Assembly: GCA_021801525.1 (NCBI GenBank)
Contig: JAJYXW010000029.1
Location: 1-56,267, forward strand
DNA: 56,267 nt
Origin: Actinomycetes bacterium
Lineage (GTDB): Bacteria; Actinomycetota; Acidimicrobiia; Acidimicrobiales; JAJYXR01
Direction of reading: 5' to 3'
Positions 7,069 to 17,870 of this stretch are shown here, one piece after another. Below the pieces are notes generated by a model. That model was given only the letters and a program-made list of their open reading frames with translations, did no database searches and was not told where the DNA came from. Numbering within the stretch: position 1 is the stretch's first letter; the number at the start of each line of letters is the position of its first letter. The position numbers were made by a program, and so were the translations under genes.

Positions 7069-10000
7069 TCATGCCGCAGCTCGTGACCCGGCACCGGCGG
7101 CGCGAAGGGCTGGCATCACCACGGGTGCTACCAGCTCTCCGCCAAGGGCGGTCACGTGGACGCCCTCGGCCCAGCGGGCCACGACTCCCCCGACCACGAG
7201 AGACCAGTGCCCGCCCGGATCGAGGAGGGCGTTCAGGTCGAGAAAGCTCACAACTCCAGGGTAGAGACGCGGGAGCACGCTCAGGAGGCTGTTGATCTCG
7301 TCCACGCGGATCGGGTTCGTCTCGGGGAACAGCCCGGCAGCGGGATCCCCTCCGAGCTGGTAATAAGGGGCGGACAGCAGCACGACCCGGGCTCCGCCGC
7401 TCGAAGCAATACCGATCGCCTGCTCCAAAGAGGCGGCGAGCAGGGAATCGAAGGCGGCCTTCCCGACATGAGACCACCTGCCGCCCACCTGGCGGTCTAC
7501 GGCCTCCCAGCGGCCGATGAGCAAGGCCACCACGTCGGGGTGCTGCGACGCGACGTCCGCTCGCCATATCGCGGGCCATCGCCTGCAAAGAGGCGTTGCG
7601 GGGTAGGTGACGCCCGAGTTGACGATGGCCCCCGTGGCAAGGACTCCGCAACCGAGGACACCGTCGTCCTCCACCCTCGACCCGTACGAAGCCCCCACCT
7701 CCGCAAGCCCGGTGCCAAGAGTGAGAGCGACGGAGTCCCCCATCACGGCTACTTCGAGCGTCCCCCCGGACTTCACGCCGGAACCCGAGCTCGCCGAGGT
7801 GACACCAGGCGGAGGTGAGAGGCCGCCGGCAGCCTCGGGCAGGCTGAGGCTCGGTGCCGCGAGCACCTTGGGCACGGGCAGGACGGGCGGGAGCGCTGCC
7901 CAGCGGGCCTTCTGGCCCACGTCGAGGCCGGCCAGTGGATCGGTGACCTTGCGAACCCGGCCGTTGCCGCCATCGGCGATGTAGAGGTTTCCGCGGGGTC
8001 CCAGCGCCACCCCGGTCGGCTGGTCGAGCACTGCACGGCGCGGTACGCCACCGCCGCTGGCGTACCCGAGCGCCCCGGTGCCTGCGACCGTGACGCCCGC
8101 CACGGTCGCCGCAACGCGTCCCCCGTGAGCGACGAGCACCTGGACGCGGTTGGCGTCCTTGTCCGCGACGAAGAGGTCCCCGGTGCTCCCGACCGCCACC
8201 CCCCAGGGAAACGCCAGCGGTGTGGCCGTGCCCGGGCCGGCAACGGTCGCAACCCTGCCGGTTCGCAGGTCGACTGCCTGCACGCGGTTCGCGAGCATGT
8301 CGGCTATGTAGAGCACGTGGCCGTCAGGGGAGACCGCCACGCCCGTCGGGTCGTCGAGGCTCCCCCGCTTCGCAAGAGCGCCGCCTCCGGGGCAACCCGC
8401 CACGTTGCCTGCGACGGTGGAGATCCTCCCCGTCGCCAAGTCGACTGCCAGCACGAGGTTGCTGCCGCTGTCCGCTATGTAGAGCACGTGGCCGTCAGGG
8501 GAGACCGCCACGCCCGTCGGGTCGTCGAGGTTCGCCCGGCTGGCCAGACCGGAGCCTCCGGAGCAACCCGCCACACCGTTGCCCGCGACGGTGTGGATCC
8601 TCCCCGTGGCGAGGTCGACCGCCATCACCCTCTGACCGAGCTCGTCTGCGACGTAGAGGGTGTGGCCACGAGGAGACAGGGCGACGCCGGCGGGAGCTTG
8701 GAGGCGCGCCCGCTTCGCAAGGTCGCCACCTCCTGCGTAGCCCGCCACCCCGCCCCCTGCGACGGTGGAGATCCTGCCGTTGGCCAGGTCCACCGAGCGC
8801 ACGCGCCCGTTGCCGGTGTCCGCGACGTAGAGCGTGCCGCCTGGCGATACTGCCACGGAGGAAGGGACGGCGAGCTGGGCCCTGGTCGCCGGACCCCCGT
8901 CGCCGGAGAAATCGATGCTGCCGTTGCCAGCCACGGTGCTCACCATCCCCGTGACGAGGTCGACGGAACGAAGGCGTAGGTTGCCAGTATCGGCGACGAG
9001 CAGCCGGACCGGCGGGGACGAAGAGCTGCGCACGGCCGGGGCCGGGTTGCCAGGTACAAGAGCGAGCCCAGTCGGGTCGTCGAACGCAGCGAGGGTCGCC
9101 GGACCCCCCTCGCCGGAGTAGCCGAGCACCCCCGTCCCGGCAAGGGTGGTGATGATCCCCGTCGAGAGGTCCACGGCGCGCACTGCGCCGTTGTCGTGAT
9201 CGGCGATGTAGAGGAACCCGCCGCCAAGCGCGAGGCCTGCCGGAAAGGAGAGCCTCGCGTGCCTGGCAGGCCCCCCGTTGCCCGAATAGCCTGCCAGCCC
9301 GTCACCGGCGACCGTGGTGATGATCCCCGTAGCGAGGTCCACCGCGCGCACGACACTGTTGTCCGTGTCGGCTATGTAGAGAGTGCCTGCGGAGACAGCC
9401 ACTGCCTCGGGGAACGAGAGCGAGGCGCTGGTCGCAGGACCCCCGTCGCCCGAATAGCCGTGGGAGCCGTTGCCGGCGACCGTGGTGATGATCCCCGTAG
9501 CGAGGTCCACGGCGCGCACCTGGTTGCCGAGGGTGTCGGCGATGTAAAGAGTGTGGCCCCCAGGCGAGAGCGCCACGCCGTCTGGCGATCCGAGCGAGGC
9601 ATCCACGGCCGGACCCCCGTCGCCCGAGGAGCCGACCTGGCCACCTCCGGCGACCGTGGTGATGATCCCCGTAGCGAGGTCCACCCGCTGCACCCGGTTG
9701 TTGCCGCTGTCTGCGATGTAGAGCGATGGACCGGGCCCAGCAGCCAAGCCCATCGGCATGTTCAGCTCTGCCGCTCGCGCAGGTCCTCCGTCTCCCGACC
9801 AGCCCGCCACCCCGGTCCCGGCTACCCGAGTCTCGGCACCTGTCGAAAGGCTCACCGCCCACACGATGTCGTTGGCGGAGTCCGACACGTACGCGACGCC
9901 ACCCAGCACTGCGACCCCGCTCGGACGCTGGCCGATCGACCTCGCGGGCGCGCTCGACGGCCCAGCACCACCGGCGACGGTGGAGATCCGAGCCGGCGCG

Positions 10001-10248
10001 TCCGCCGGAGGTGTGCCCGGAGCCGACCCGGAACGAGAGCCGTGGCTCGTACGGGACGAAGCGAGCACTCCGACACCGGTGCCGGCCGCAGCGAGAGCGA
10101 CTGCCAGCACCACGACGGTCAGCTTCGCCCGAGCGTCCTGCTCGGATTCGCGCCCCGGTCCGGGACCGGGTACGCATCCCGGCTCGGATCCCGGTCCGGG
10201 TACGCATACGGGTCCATCTCGATGGTGCAGGTACCGGCGAGCCCCCAC
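7069..10248 (-). CDS. NHL-repeat beta-propeller protein with C-terminal SGNH hydrolase module
   Basis: A ~1059-residue exported or membrane-anchored protein. A hydrophobic segment (LTVVVLAVALAAAGTGVGVL) follows a Pro/Gly-rich start. About twelve NHL repeats come next, each with YIADxxNxxVRAVDLATG and STVAG, forming one or two propellers. The last ~220 residues are an SGNH/GDSL esterase-type module with the nucleophile motif GDSVAL, a conserved GRWE block and a terminal EGVH. The usual catalytic Asp before the His is replaced by Glu. This module normally follows membrane acyltransferase-3 domains in actinobacteria (from memory). The start at GTG 10248 is preferred because TAGCGT lies 8 nt upstream; the longer frame to 10314 runs through an inverted repeat. 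A neighbouring protein (12476-14911) carries the same module. Confidence 0.8.
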   Translation of the reverse strand: MGARRYLHHRDGPVCVPGPGSEPGCVPGPGPGRESEQDARAKLTVVVLAVALAAAGTGVGVLASSRTSHGSRSGSAPGTPPADAPARISTVAGGAGPSSAPARSIGQRPSGVAVLGGVAYVSDSANDIVWAVSLSTGAETRVAGTGVAGWSGDGGPARAAELNMPMGLAAGPGPSLYIADSGNNRVQRVDLATGIITTVAGGGQVGSSGDGGPAVDASLGSPDGVALSPGGHTLYIADTLGNQVRAVDLATGIITTVAGNGSHGYSGDGGPATSASLSFPEAVAVSAGTLYIADTDNSVVRAVDLATGIITTVAGDGLAGYSGNGGPARHARLSFPAGLALGGGFLYIADHDNGAVRAVDLSTGIITTLAGTGVLGYSGEGGPATLAAFDDPTGLALVPGNPAPAVRSSSSPPVRLLVADTGNLRLRSVDLVTGMVSTVAGNGSIDFSGDGGPATRAQLAVPSSVAVSPGGTLYVADTGNGRVRSVDLANGRISTVAGGGVAGYAGGGDLAKRARLQAPAGVALSPRGHTLYVADELGQRVMAVDLATGRIHTVAGNGVAGCSGGSGLASRANLDDPTGVAVSPDGHVLYIADSGSNLVLAVDLATGRISTVAGNVAGCPGGGALAKRGSLDDPTGVAVSPDGHVLYIADMLANRVQAVDLRTGRVATVAGPGTATPLAFPWGVAVGSTGDLFVADKDANRVQVLVAHGGRVAATVAGVTVAGTGALGYASGGGVPRRAVLDQPTGVALGPRGNLYIADGGNGRVRKVTDPLAGLDVGQKARWAALPPVLPVPKVLAAPSLSLPEAAGGLSPPPGVTSASSGSGVKSGGTLEVAVMGDSVALTLGTGLAEVGASYGSRVEDDGVLGCGVLATGAIVNSGVTYPATPLCRRWPAIWRADVASQHPDVVALLIGRWEAVDRQVGGRWSHVGKAAFDSLLAASLEQAIGIASSGGARVVLLSAPYYQLGGDPAAGLFPETNPIRVDEINSLLSVLPRLYPGVVSFLDLNALLDPGGHWSLVVGGVVARWAEGVHVTALGGELVAPVVMPALRAAGAGSRAAA

Positions 10249-10262
10249 GCACGAGAACGCTA
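10249..10262 (-). promoter_or_regulatory. TAGCGT -10 box, leaderless start of NHL-SGNH gene
   Basis: On the minus strand TAGCGT (10262-10257) is followed by eight bases and GTG 10248. There is no Shine-Dalgarno sequence. The box overlaps the left arm of an inverted repeat (10260-10281). Confidence 0.45.
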
Positions 10263-10427
10263 GTGGCCCGTCCCGCAAATGGCGTGACGTTGGCCGCCGA
10301 GCCAGGGGCGTCATCTGGCAAGGCCGAGGACGAAGGCGTAGCTGGAGCTACGGCGAGGACGAGAACGCCGCCAGGGGCGTCATCTGGCCGGCGGAAGCCC
10401 AAGATCATTTGCGGGACGGACCACTAG
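10260..10427. repeat. 168-bp element bounded by 22-bp inverted repeats
   Basis: The arms 10260-10281 and 10406-10427 are inverted copies with one mismatch. Inside are 19-bp exact direct repeats (GCCAGGGGCGTCATCTGGC) at 10301-10319 and 10370-10388, and structured repeat copy B between them. The whole lies in the gap between two minus-strand genes. It looks like a small non-autonomous element or a folded RNA; no transposase or obvious target duplication is seen. Confidence 0.65.
10317..10400. repeat. Dispersed structured repeat, copy B
   Basis: It aligns end to end with 19-103. Its central hairpin pairs 10337-10342 (CGTAGC) with 10347-10352 (GCTACG) around a TGGA loop. The bases differ from copy A at four of six pairs while pairing is kept. 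Confidence 0.6.
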
Positions 10428-11308
10428 TGGCCTTGCCCTGGAGACCAGGCTGCAGCAGCCGACAATGCGGCTGACGCGGCGCCGGCCAGCGACGTTTCGT
10501 CCGTGTCGAGGACACGCACCTGCCCACATTCGGGCCAGATTCCCACCACCCTGCCGGGCAGCGCTCTCGGACCACGCCGCATCCCTGTGACGAGCGCCGG
10601 AAAGGCCAGCTCCACCCCCCAGGTGCCCGGCGGCAGCCCTGAGCAGACGACGAGAGCCGAGGAGTGCTCACCAACTCGCCCGGCGGTGCCATTACCGAGG
10701 CGCATGACGACGTCGGCCCTGCCCTTCAGTGCGACCCTTCGGTTGGGGGGGACGTCCCACCACTCGTAGCCGCCCATCGAGGGCACGCCGCCGATCACCT
10801 GCCAGTCGACGGCGCTCCACGCGGCGCTGGCCCACCGGGATGCCTCTGCCAGCACCACCGACTTTGCCCATGGATCGAGAGACACGTACCAGGGGCCCCA
10901 CCAGAACGCACCGGAGCCGTACGCCGGGTCCCCAATGGCCGAGCCATCCTCGACTTCGGCCAGCAGCTCCGCTACAGCGTCCGCGGGCGCCATCGGAGGC
11001 CGGCGCTTGACGGCGCGAGACAGCGCCAGGATGCCGATGGCTCGCCGCACCAGGGCGGGGTTCGGATGGAACTCGTCCTCGGTGCCGGCGCACTGGTCCG
11101 GACAGGAAAGCGCTCTTCCCAGCTTGTAGACGTCGATCACCAGCGAGGGGCCTGGCTCCGACATCCCCGGCAAAGCGGAGACCCCGGCAACGAGGCGCTC
11201 GCGGATGCGCTCGAGCTTCTCCGCGGAGATGTCGTGCGAACGGGGCTCCATGAGAACCGCCGTCACCTCCGACGCACGCGGCAGTGACACACCGATGGTC
11301 ACCCCCAT
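10424..11308 (-). CDS. Probable inactive PD-(D/E)XK paralogue partnering the RecB-like nuclease
   Basis: A 294-residue protein that looks like a degenerate copy of the preceding nuclease. By eye its VALKGRADVVM matches VTLAGTFDLVL of the neighbour, SALVVCSGLP matches the catalytic SVCIVEVKSGK, and ELAFPALVTGMRRG with GRVVGIW matches DLHFYALLETLRSG with FRVATFY. An upstream helix (AEASRWASAAWSAVDWQ) also matches. The catalytic Glu and Lys are missing and the C-terminal Cys cluster is absent, so cleavage activity is unlikely. An N-terminal CPDQC pair is present. The start ATG 11308 lies after GGAGG and overlaps the nuclease gene by 10 nt; GTG 11302 is an alternative. A structural or DNA-binding partner role is inference. 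Confidence 0.65.
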   Translation of the reverse strand: MGVTIGVSLPRASEVTAVLMEPRSHDISAEKLERIRERLVAGVSALPGMSEPGPSLVIDVYKLGRALSCPDQCAGTEDEFHPNPALVRRAIGILALSRAVKRRPPMAPADAVAELLAEVEDGSAIGDPAYGSGAFWWGPWYVSLDPWAKSVVLAEASRWASAAWSAVDWQVIGGVPSMGGYEWWDVPPNRRVALKGRADVVMRLGNGTAGRVGEHSSALVVCSGLPPGTWGVELAFPALVTGMRRGPRALPGRVVGIWPECGQVRVLDTDETSLAGAASAALSAAAAWSPGQGH

Positions 11309-12366
11309 GACGCCTCCGCGCCCGGTGAGGCTCCTAGGCCCGGGGCTTCCTCGCGAGCCGCGATGCTCTTCTGGCCCGGAGCGCAGGTGGCGAGCTCGGA
11401 GCACCACGGGCACAGCGGATTGGGTGTGCGCTCGGGCTCGGAGCCCGCAGCCAACCTGCAGAGCCGGAGAGTGCCGTCGATGACGCGGCGCACGGTAGCC
11501 GTCAAGATGTCCTCGGAGATCGCCTCTACGTCGAGATCGCCGCCCGAGGTGTAGAAGGTGGCGACGCGAAACGGTGGGGCGCCGGAGCGCAGCGTCTCGA
11601 GCAGCGCGTAGAAGTGGAGGTCGGCCCGGTGCTCGACGCGCCGCTTCCCCGACTTGACCTCCACTATGCACACTGACGCCAGCTCGGCGGCCGGGGCGCC
11701 GAGGACCAGGTCGAACGTGCCTGCCAGCGTCACCCGTCCCCCGGCGAAGGGCAACCTCACCCGATCCTGCGTGCGAGGCAGCCAGGCACCGGGCAGGCGC
11801 TGCCAGTGGCGTTCCACGATTGCGCTGTGAGCAGCTACCTCCACCGCGAGAGCGTCGCGCTCGCGGCGCGTAAGCGACGCCACGAGGGCCACCACCTCGG
11901 AATCCCTACGCTCCCCCGACACCGCCAAAGCGGCAAGCGGGCCTGCAAGAGGATCGTCACCTGCACACGAAAGCCCTGAGGTCACCTGGGCACGGAAGGC
12001 CACGTCGACGAGCGACCCGAGAGCTATCTCGCGAGTCACCGGCTGGGGGTCCGTTCGCAAGGCGAGCGTATGTGCCTCGCAAAGCAGCACGGAAGTAAGC
12101 GGCCCCTTTGCCACGCTCACCCGTGGAACGGAAGGAGGAAGCTCCGCAACCGCGTCCGCCAGCTCGTCCTCTATCCACTCGCGCAAGCCCCCGGCCAGCG
12201 CGGGGTCGACCGGCGGGCGCTCGCAACTGCGAAGGCGCTCGAGAACGCTCGCAGGAGCGCTGATGCTCGCAGGAGCGCTGACGGTCGGAGGAGCGTCAAC
12301 AGTCGGAGAAGCGTCAACAGTCGGAGAAGCGTCAGGAGCGTCGGTGATCTTCATCACCCGCATCAT
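11299..12366 (-). CDS. Cas4/AddB-like PD-(D/E)XK nuclease with Cys cluster
   Basis: A 355-residue protein of the RecB-like PD-(D/E)XK superfamily. The core has GTFDLVL (Asp of the motif), then IVEVKSGK (catalytic Glu-x-Lys), then a helix with HFYALLETLRSG corresponding to the QxxxY region. Near the C-terminus the spacing CPWCSELATC, together with an upstream Cys, matches the iron-sulfur cluster ligands of Cas4 and AddB nucleases. No helicase domain is fused and no cas, addA or recombination gene is adjacent. The N-terminal ~40 residues are a 6-residue repeat encoded by an 18-bp array, so the true start may lie downstream of ATG 12366. It overlaps its degenerate paralogue by 10 nt, implying coupled translation. 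A repair or defence role is plausible but unproven. Confidence 0.8.
   Translation of the reverse strand: MMRVMKITDAPDASPTVDASPTVDAPPTVSAPASISAPASVLERLRSCERPPVDPALAGGLREWIEDELADAVAELPPSVPRVSVAKGPLTSVLLCEAHTLALRTDPQPVTREIALGSLVDVAFRAQVTSGLSCAGDDPLAGPLAALAVSGERRDSEVVALVASLTRRERDALAVEVAAHSAIVERHWQRLPGAWLPRTQDRVRLPFAGGRVTLAGTFDLVLGAPAAELASVCIVEVKSGKRRVEHRADLHFYALLETLRSGAPPFRVATFYTSGGDLDVEAISEDILTATVRRVIDGTLRLCRLAAGSEPERTPNPLCPWCSELATCAPGQKSIAAREEAPGLGASPGAEASWG
12247..12336. repeat. 18-bp x 5 tandem array at the 5' end of the nuclease gene
   Basis: Five 18-bp units, the first pair and last pair nearly identical. On the minus strand they encode a six-residue Ala/Ser/Pro/Val repeat before the nuclease domain. 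The array could instead lie in the leader if translation starts downstream. Confidence 0.8.
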
Positions 12367-12475
12367 CCCAGAGGGGTGTAACGGCGAGCCGTGTGCAGGA
12401 GGGCCACGGCAGCGTTCTGGTACTTTCGGCGTCGAACAGCGGTGTATCGTTCACGGTTCGGGGTAGGGGGCTCGA
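12367..12475. promoter_or_regulatory. Divergent promoter region, nuclease pair / propeller-SGNH gene
   Basis: A 109-bp gap between divergent starts. Toward the right, TATCGT (12445-12450) could be a -10 box giving a short leader that includes GGGGTAGGGGG before GTG 12476. Toward the left, TTACACC lies 8 nt before the nuclease ATG but is a poor match to TANNNT. Confidence 0.3.
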
Positions 12476-14911
12476 GTGAACCGACCGAAAAGCATCTCAT
12501 CGACCGCTGCCCAACCGGCGCCCTTGCTCAGACGATCTCGCGGGATTCGCTCAGGCGGGCACCTGGTGGTCTCGGCGTCGCTGCTGATGGCGGGACTGAC
12601 CAGCCTCTTCCCCCGAACCTCGATCCTCCCCCACATGTCGCCTCGGCCCTACGCTTCACCCAGCGCCGCTTCACTCCAGGGCATCTCCTGCCCCTCTGCC
12701 TCCACCTGCACGGCGGTTGGAAGCGGAGGAACCGTGCTGGGCACAACCGACGGAGGATCTGACTGGCTGGACGAGCCGTCGGGAACAAGCGCCCTGCTGC
12801 ACGCGGTCTCCTGCCCCGACGCTTCGAGCTGCTTGTCCGTGGGCAGCAGCGGCGTAGTCCTGGCCACGACCAACGGGGGGAAGACTTGGCGGGACGAAAG
12901 CTCCGGAACCGACCAGTCCCTCTGGGGGGTCGCCTGCGCGTCCACCTCCTCGTGTGTTGCGGTGGGCGACGGTGGGACGATAATCCGCAGCGACAACTTC
13001 GGTATCTCATGGGTTCCCGAGCGCTCCGGCACGACCGACCTGCTGACCGGCATCTCGTGCCCGAGCTCCACTGACTGCGTGACGGTGGGCAACGACCTCG
13101 AGGCTCTGGCAAGCAGCGACGGCGGATCGACCTGGAAAGCTGCACCTACCGGCACGTCGGCCTTCCTGGCGGCGATCTCCTGCCCGGTTGCCGGCACCTG
13201 CCTGGCAGCGGGGAACTCCATGACGGTCGACCTGACCACAGACCAGGGTGCCGCCTGGTCCCCCTTCGAAGTGACCGGCCATTCCCAGATCGCCCTCTGG
13301 GGCGTGTCCTGCCCTTCCACGACATTCTGCGTCGCCGTGGGCAGCGCCGGGACCATCGTCGTGGGTAACGTCAGCGCGCAGGGCAGTTCCGGGATCGAGC
13401 GCTCCGGCACGAGCGAGGACCTCCACGGGGTCGACTGCCCAACGGTCCTGGTCTGCTACGCGCTGGGAGCGTCGGGGACCATTCTCGCCAGCTCTGACGG
13501 CGGGAGGATCTGGACCTCCGTGGGCCATAGCCTCAACGGCGTCTCCCCGGTGAAGGTTCTAGTCACGGGAGACTCCGTGAGCATGACGCTAGGGTTCGGA
13601 CTCGCGAGCGTCGCAGGCGACTACGGAGTCCAGATCACCAACGACGCCATACTGGGCTGTGGCGTTACGGACGGAGGGCCCATTGAGGTCCAGGGCCAGG
13701 TGATACCGGCCGCATACATCGCCTCCGCTTGCAACGGCCTGCCAGGCAGCGAGCAGTGGCCGCAGATCTATGCGCAGGACGTCGCAGCTACGAACCCTGA
13801 CGTCGCCCTGTTGCTCGTAGGGCGCTGGGAAACGGTGAACCGCTACCACGACGGCCAGTGGAGCTGGCCGGGCCAGCCCGCTTACGACGCCTACTTGGAG
13901 TCCCAGCTCGAAACCGCTGTGCGAATCCTCTCAGCACGTGGAGCGCGAGTCGCCCTGCTCACTTCTCCCTATTTCGACGAGCAGCCGCCGCCGCCCGGAG
14001 GTGGAACATGGCCCGAGGACCAGCCAGCCAGGGTCCAGGCTGTCAACAGCATCATCTACCAAGTCGCCGCGCAGTTCCCCGGCACAGCTACCGTCATCGA
14101 CCTGAACGCCAAGCTCGACCCCGGAGGTGCTTACGCGAGCGTCATCGACGGCGTGACCGTTCGCACCTCCGACGGGGTGCACATAACCCTTGCAGGAGGC
14201 GTGTGGCTCGCTCCCTGGCTCCTCCCCAAGCTGGTGGCGCTCGCAGCCGGACGCCCAGGTGCCAGCAGCTACTGGGAGGAGGGTGCGGACGGAGGCGTCT
14301 ACTCCTTCGGGGACACGGGATTCTTCGGCTCCATTCCGGGACTCCCGCAAACGAGCAAGCCGGCCAGCCCGGTCGTCGGCATGGCCGCCACCCCTGATGG
14401 GGGCGGCTACTGGGAGGTGACCGCCGCAGGCGGGGTGTACGCGTTCGGGGACGCCCCCTTCGAGGGGTCGATGGCCGGCTCGCGGCTCGCCGCGCCCGTG
14501 GTGGGCATGGCCGCCACGCCTGACGGGGGCGGCTACTGGCTCGTAGGCGCCGACGGCGGGGTCTTCGCCTTCGGGGACGCCCCCTTCTACGGCTCGCTGC
14601 CCGGCCTGCCTCCACAGGCCAGACCCACCACTGCTGCCGTCGCGCTCGTACCCACACCTAACGGGGGCGGCTACTGGGAGGTGACCGCCGCAGGCGGGGT
14701 GTACGCGTTCGGGGACGCCCCCTTCGAGGGGTCGATGGCCGGCTCGCGGCTCGCCGCGCCCGTGGTGGGCATGGCCGCCACGCCTGACGGGGACGGCTAC
14801 TGGCTCGTAGGCGCCGACGGCGGGATCTTCGCCTTCGGGGACGCCCCCTTCGAGGGGTCGATGGCCGGCTCGCAGCTCGCCGCGCCCGTGGTGGGGATCA
14901 CGAGGATCTAG
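12476..14911 (+). CDS. Secreted BNR propeller-SGNH hydrolase with C-terminal FGDA repeats
   Basis: An 811-residue exported protein in three parts. After a signal-like N-terminus (VVSASLLMAGLTSLF), residues ~65-355 are seven BNR-type repeats of ~43 residues (SCPxxxxCxAVG, TTDGGxxW). Residues ~360-590 are an SGNH module with nucleophile Ser367 in TGDSVSM, a GRWE block and the catalytic pair Asp566/His569 in SDGVHIT. Residues ~595-811 are repeats of GGYWxVxADGGVFAFGDAPF type, common in Acidimicrobiia secreted proteins. Part of the tail is duplicated exactly over 130 bp (14399-14528 and 14663-14792). Unlike its homologue at 7069-10248, the catalytic residues look intact, so it could be an esterase or acyl-transferring enzyme on surface polymers. 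The substrate is unknown. Confidence 0.8.
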   Translation: MNRPKSISSTAAQPAPLLRRSRGIRSGGHLVVSASLLMAGLTSLFPRTSILPHMSPRPYASPSAASLQGISCPSASTCTAVGSGGTVLGTTDGGSDWLDEPSGTSALLHAVSCPDASSCLSVGSSGVVLATTNGGKTWRDESSGTDQSLWGVACASTSSCVAVGDGGTIIRSDNFGISWVPERSGTTDLLTGISCPSSTDCVTVGNDLEALASSDGGSTWKAAPTGTSAFLAAISCPVAGTCLAAGNSMTVDLTTDQGAAWSPFEVTGHSQIALWGVSCPSTTFCVAVGSAGTIVVGNVSAQGSSGIERSGTSEDLHGVDCPTVLVCYALGASGTILASSDGGRIWTSVGHSLNGVSPVKVLVTGDSVSMTLGFGLASVAGDYGVQITNDAILGCGVTDGGPIEVQGQVIPAAYIASACNGLPGSEQWPQIYAQDVAATNPDVALLLVGRWETVNRYHDGQWSWPGQPAYDAYLESQLETAVRILSARGARVALLTSPYFDEQPPPPGGGTWPEDQPARVQAVNSIIYQVAAQFPGTATVIDLNAKLDPGGAYASVIDGVTVRTSDGVHITLAGGVWLAPWLLPKLVALAAGRPGASSYWEEGADGGVYSFGDTGFFGSIPGLPQTSKPASPVVGMAATPDGGGYWEVTAAGGVYAFGDAPFEGSMAGSRLAAPVVGMAATPDGGGYWLVGADGGVFAFGDAPFYGSLPGLPPQARPTTAAVALVPTPNGGGYWEVTAAGGVYAFGDAPFEGSMAGSRLAAPVVGMAATPDGDGYWLVGADGGIFAFGDAPFEGSMAGSQLAAPVVGITRI
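14399..14792. repeat. Exact 130-bp duplication inside the propeller-SGNH gene
   Basis: 14399-14528 and 14663-14792 are identical as read, with a period of 264 bp (88 codons). The flanking copies of the same protein repeat have diverged, so this is a recent duplication or gene conversion. Confidence 0.85.
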
Positions 14912-15072
14912 CGCTCCGCCCCCGAAGCAGATGACGGCGTTCGCGCAGGGGCCAATCAGCGGAATGCCCAGGGACACCACGCCTCGCCTCGCCCACCTCG
15001 AGCAGCTTGGCAGCGAAAGCGACGCTTGAAGTACTCGACGCTCAGCCAGCCCTGGCGGGTCAGCGGCTCGGC
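14912..15072. other. Convergent intergenic gap
   Basis: 161 bp between the propeller-SGNH gene and clpC, which converge here. I see no strong hairpin, tRNA or open frame. Confidence 0.4.
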
Positions 15073-17565
<2,493 letters not shown>

Positions 17566-17743
17566 CCAACCGCCTCCCTCGACGGCTCGACAATTGTGGA
17601 TAGTCTACCGGCAGGGGTGTGACATGCGATACCAGGAGGAGATATTCCCTGGTAGAAGCAGCGAGATTGCTCGCAGATCCTGCCGATCTGCCCCAAGACG
17701 CGCCTCCGGGGGTGCTGGGGACCGTCCCACGGCTCCCCGAGCG

Positions 17744-17803
17744 CATCTCCGTGCCTCCCATCTCCGTGCCTCCCATCTCCGTGACTCGCATCTCCGTGAC
17801 TCC
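17744..17803. repeat. 15-bp x 4 tandem repeat between clpC and polyprenyl synthase
   Basis: Four copies of CATCTCCGTGMCTCS: the first two are identical, the last two share one further change. They lie in the 301-bp divergent gap between clpC and the next gene. The rest of the gap (17566-17743) holds the clpC leader and nothing else recognisable. Confidence 0.85.
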
Positions 17804-17855
17804 CTTGCAGGGTCCTCCGGAAGGCTGCCATTCCCGGGCACCCTGCCGCGTGGCC

Positions 17856-17870
17856 TATCGTTCACTATGG
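17856..17870 (+). promoter_or_regulatory. TATCGT -10 box before polyprenyl synthase
   Basis: TATCGT (17856-17861) lies 5 nt before ATG 17867 and 8 nt before GTG 17870. No Shine-Dalgarno sequence is present. The spacing fits a leaderless transcript, perhaps starting at the GTG. Confidence 0.4.

Noticed and set aside
10249..10314. N-terminal extension of the NHL-SGNH gene to ATG 10314
   Set aside because: The extra codons run through an inverted repeat and precede the TAGCGT box; GTG 10248 fits better.
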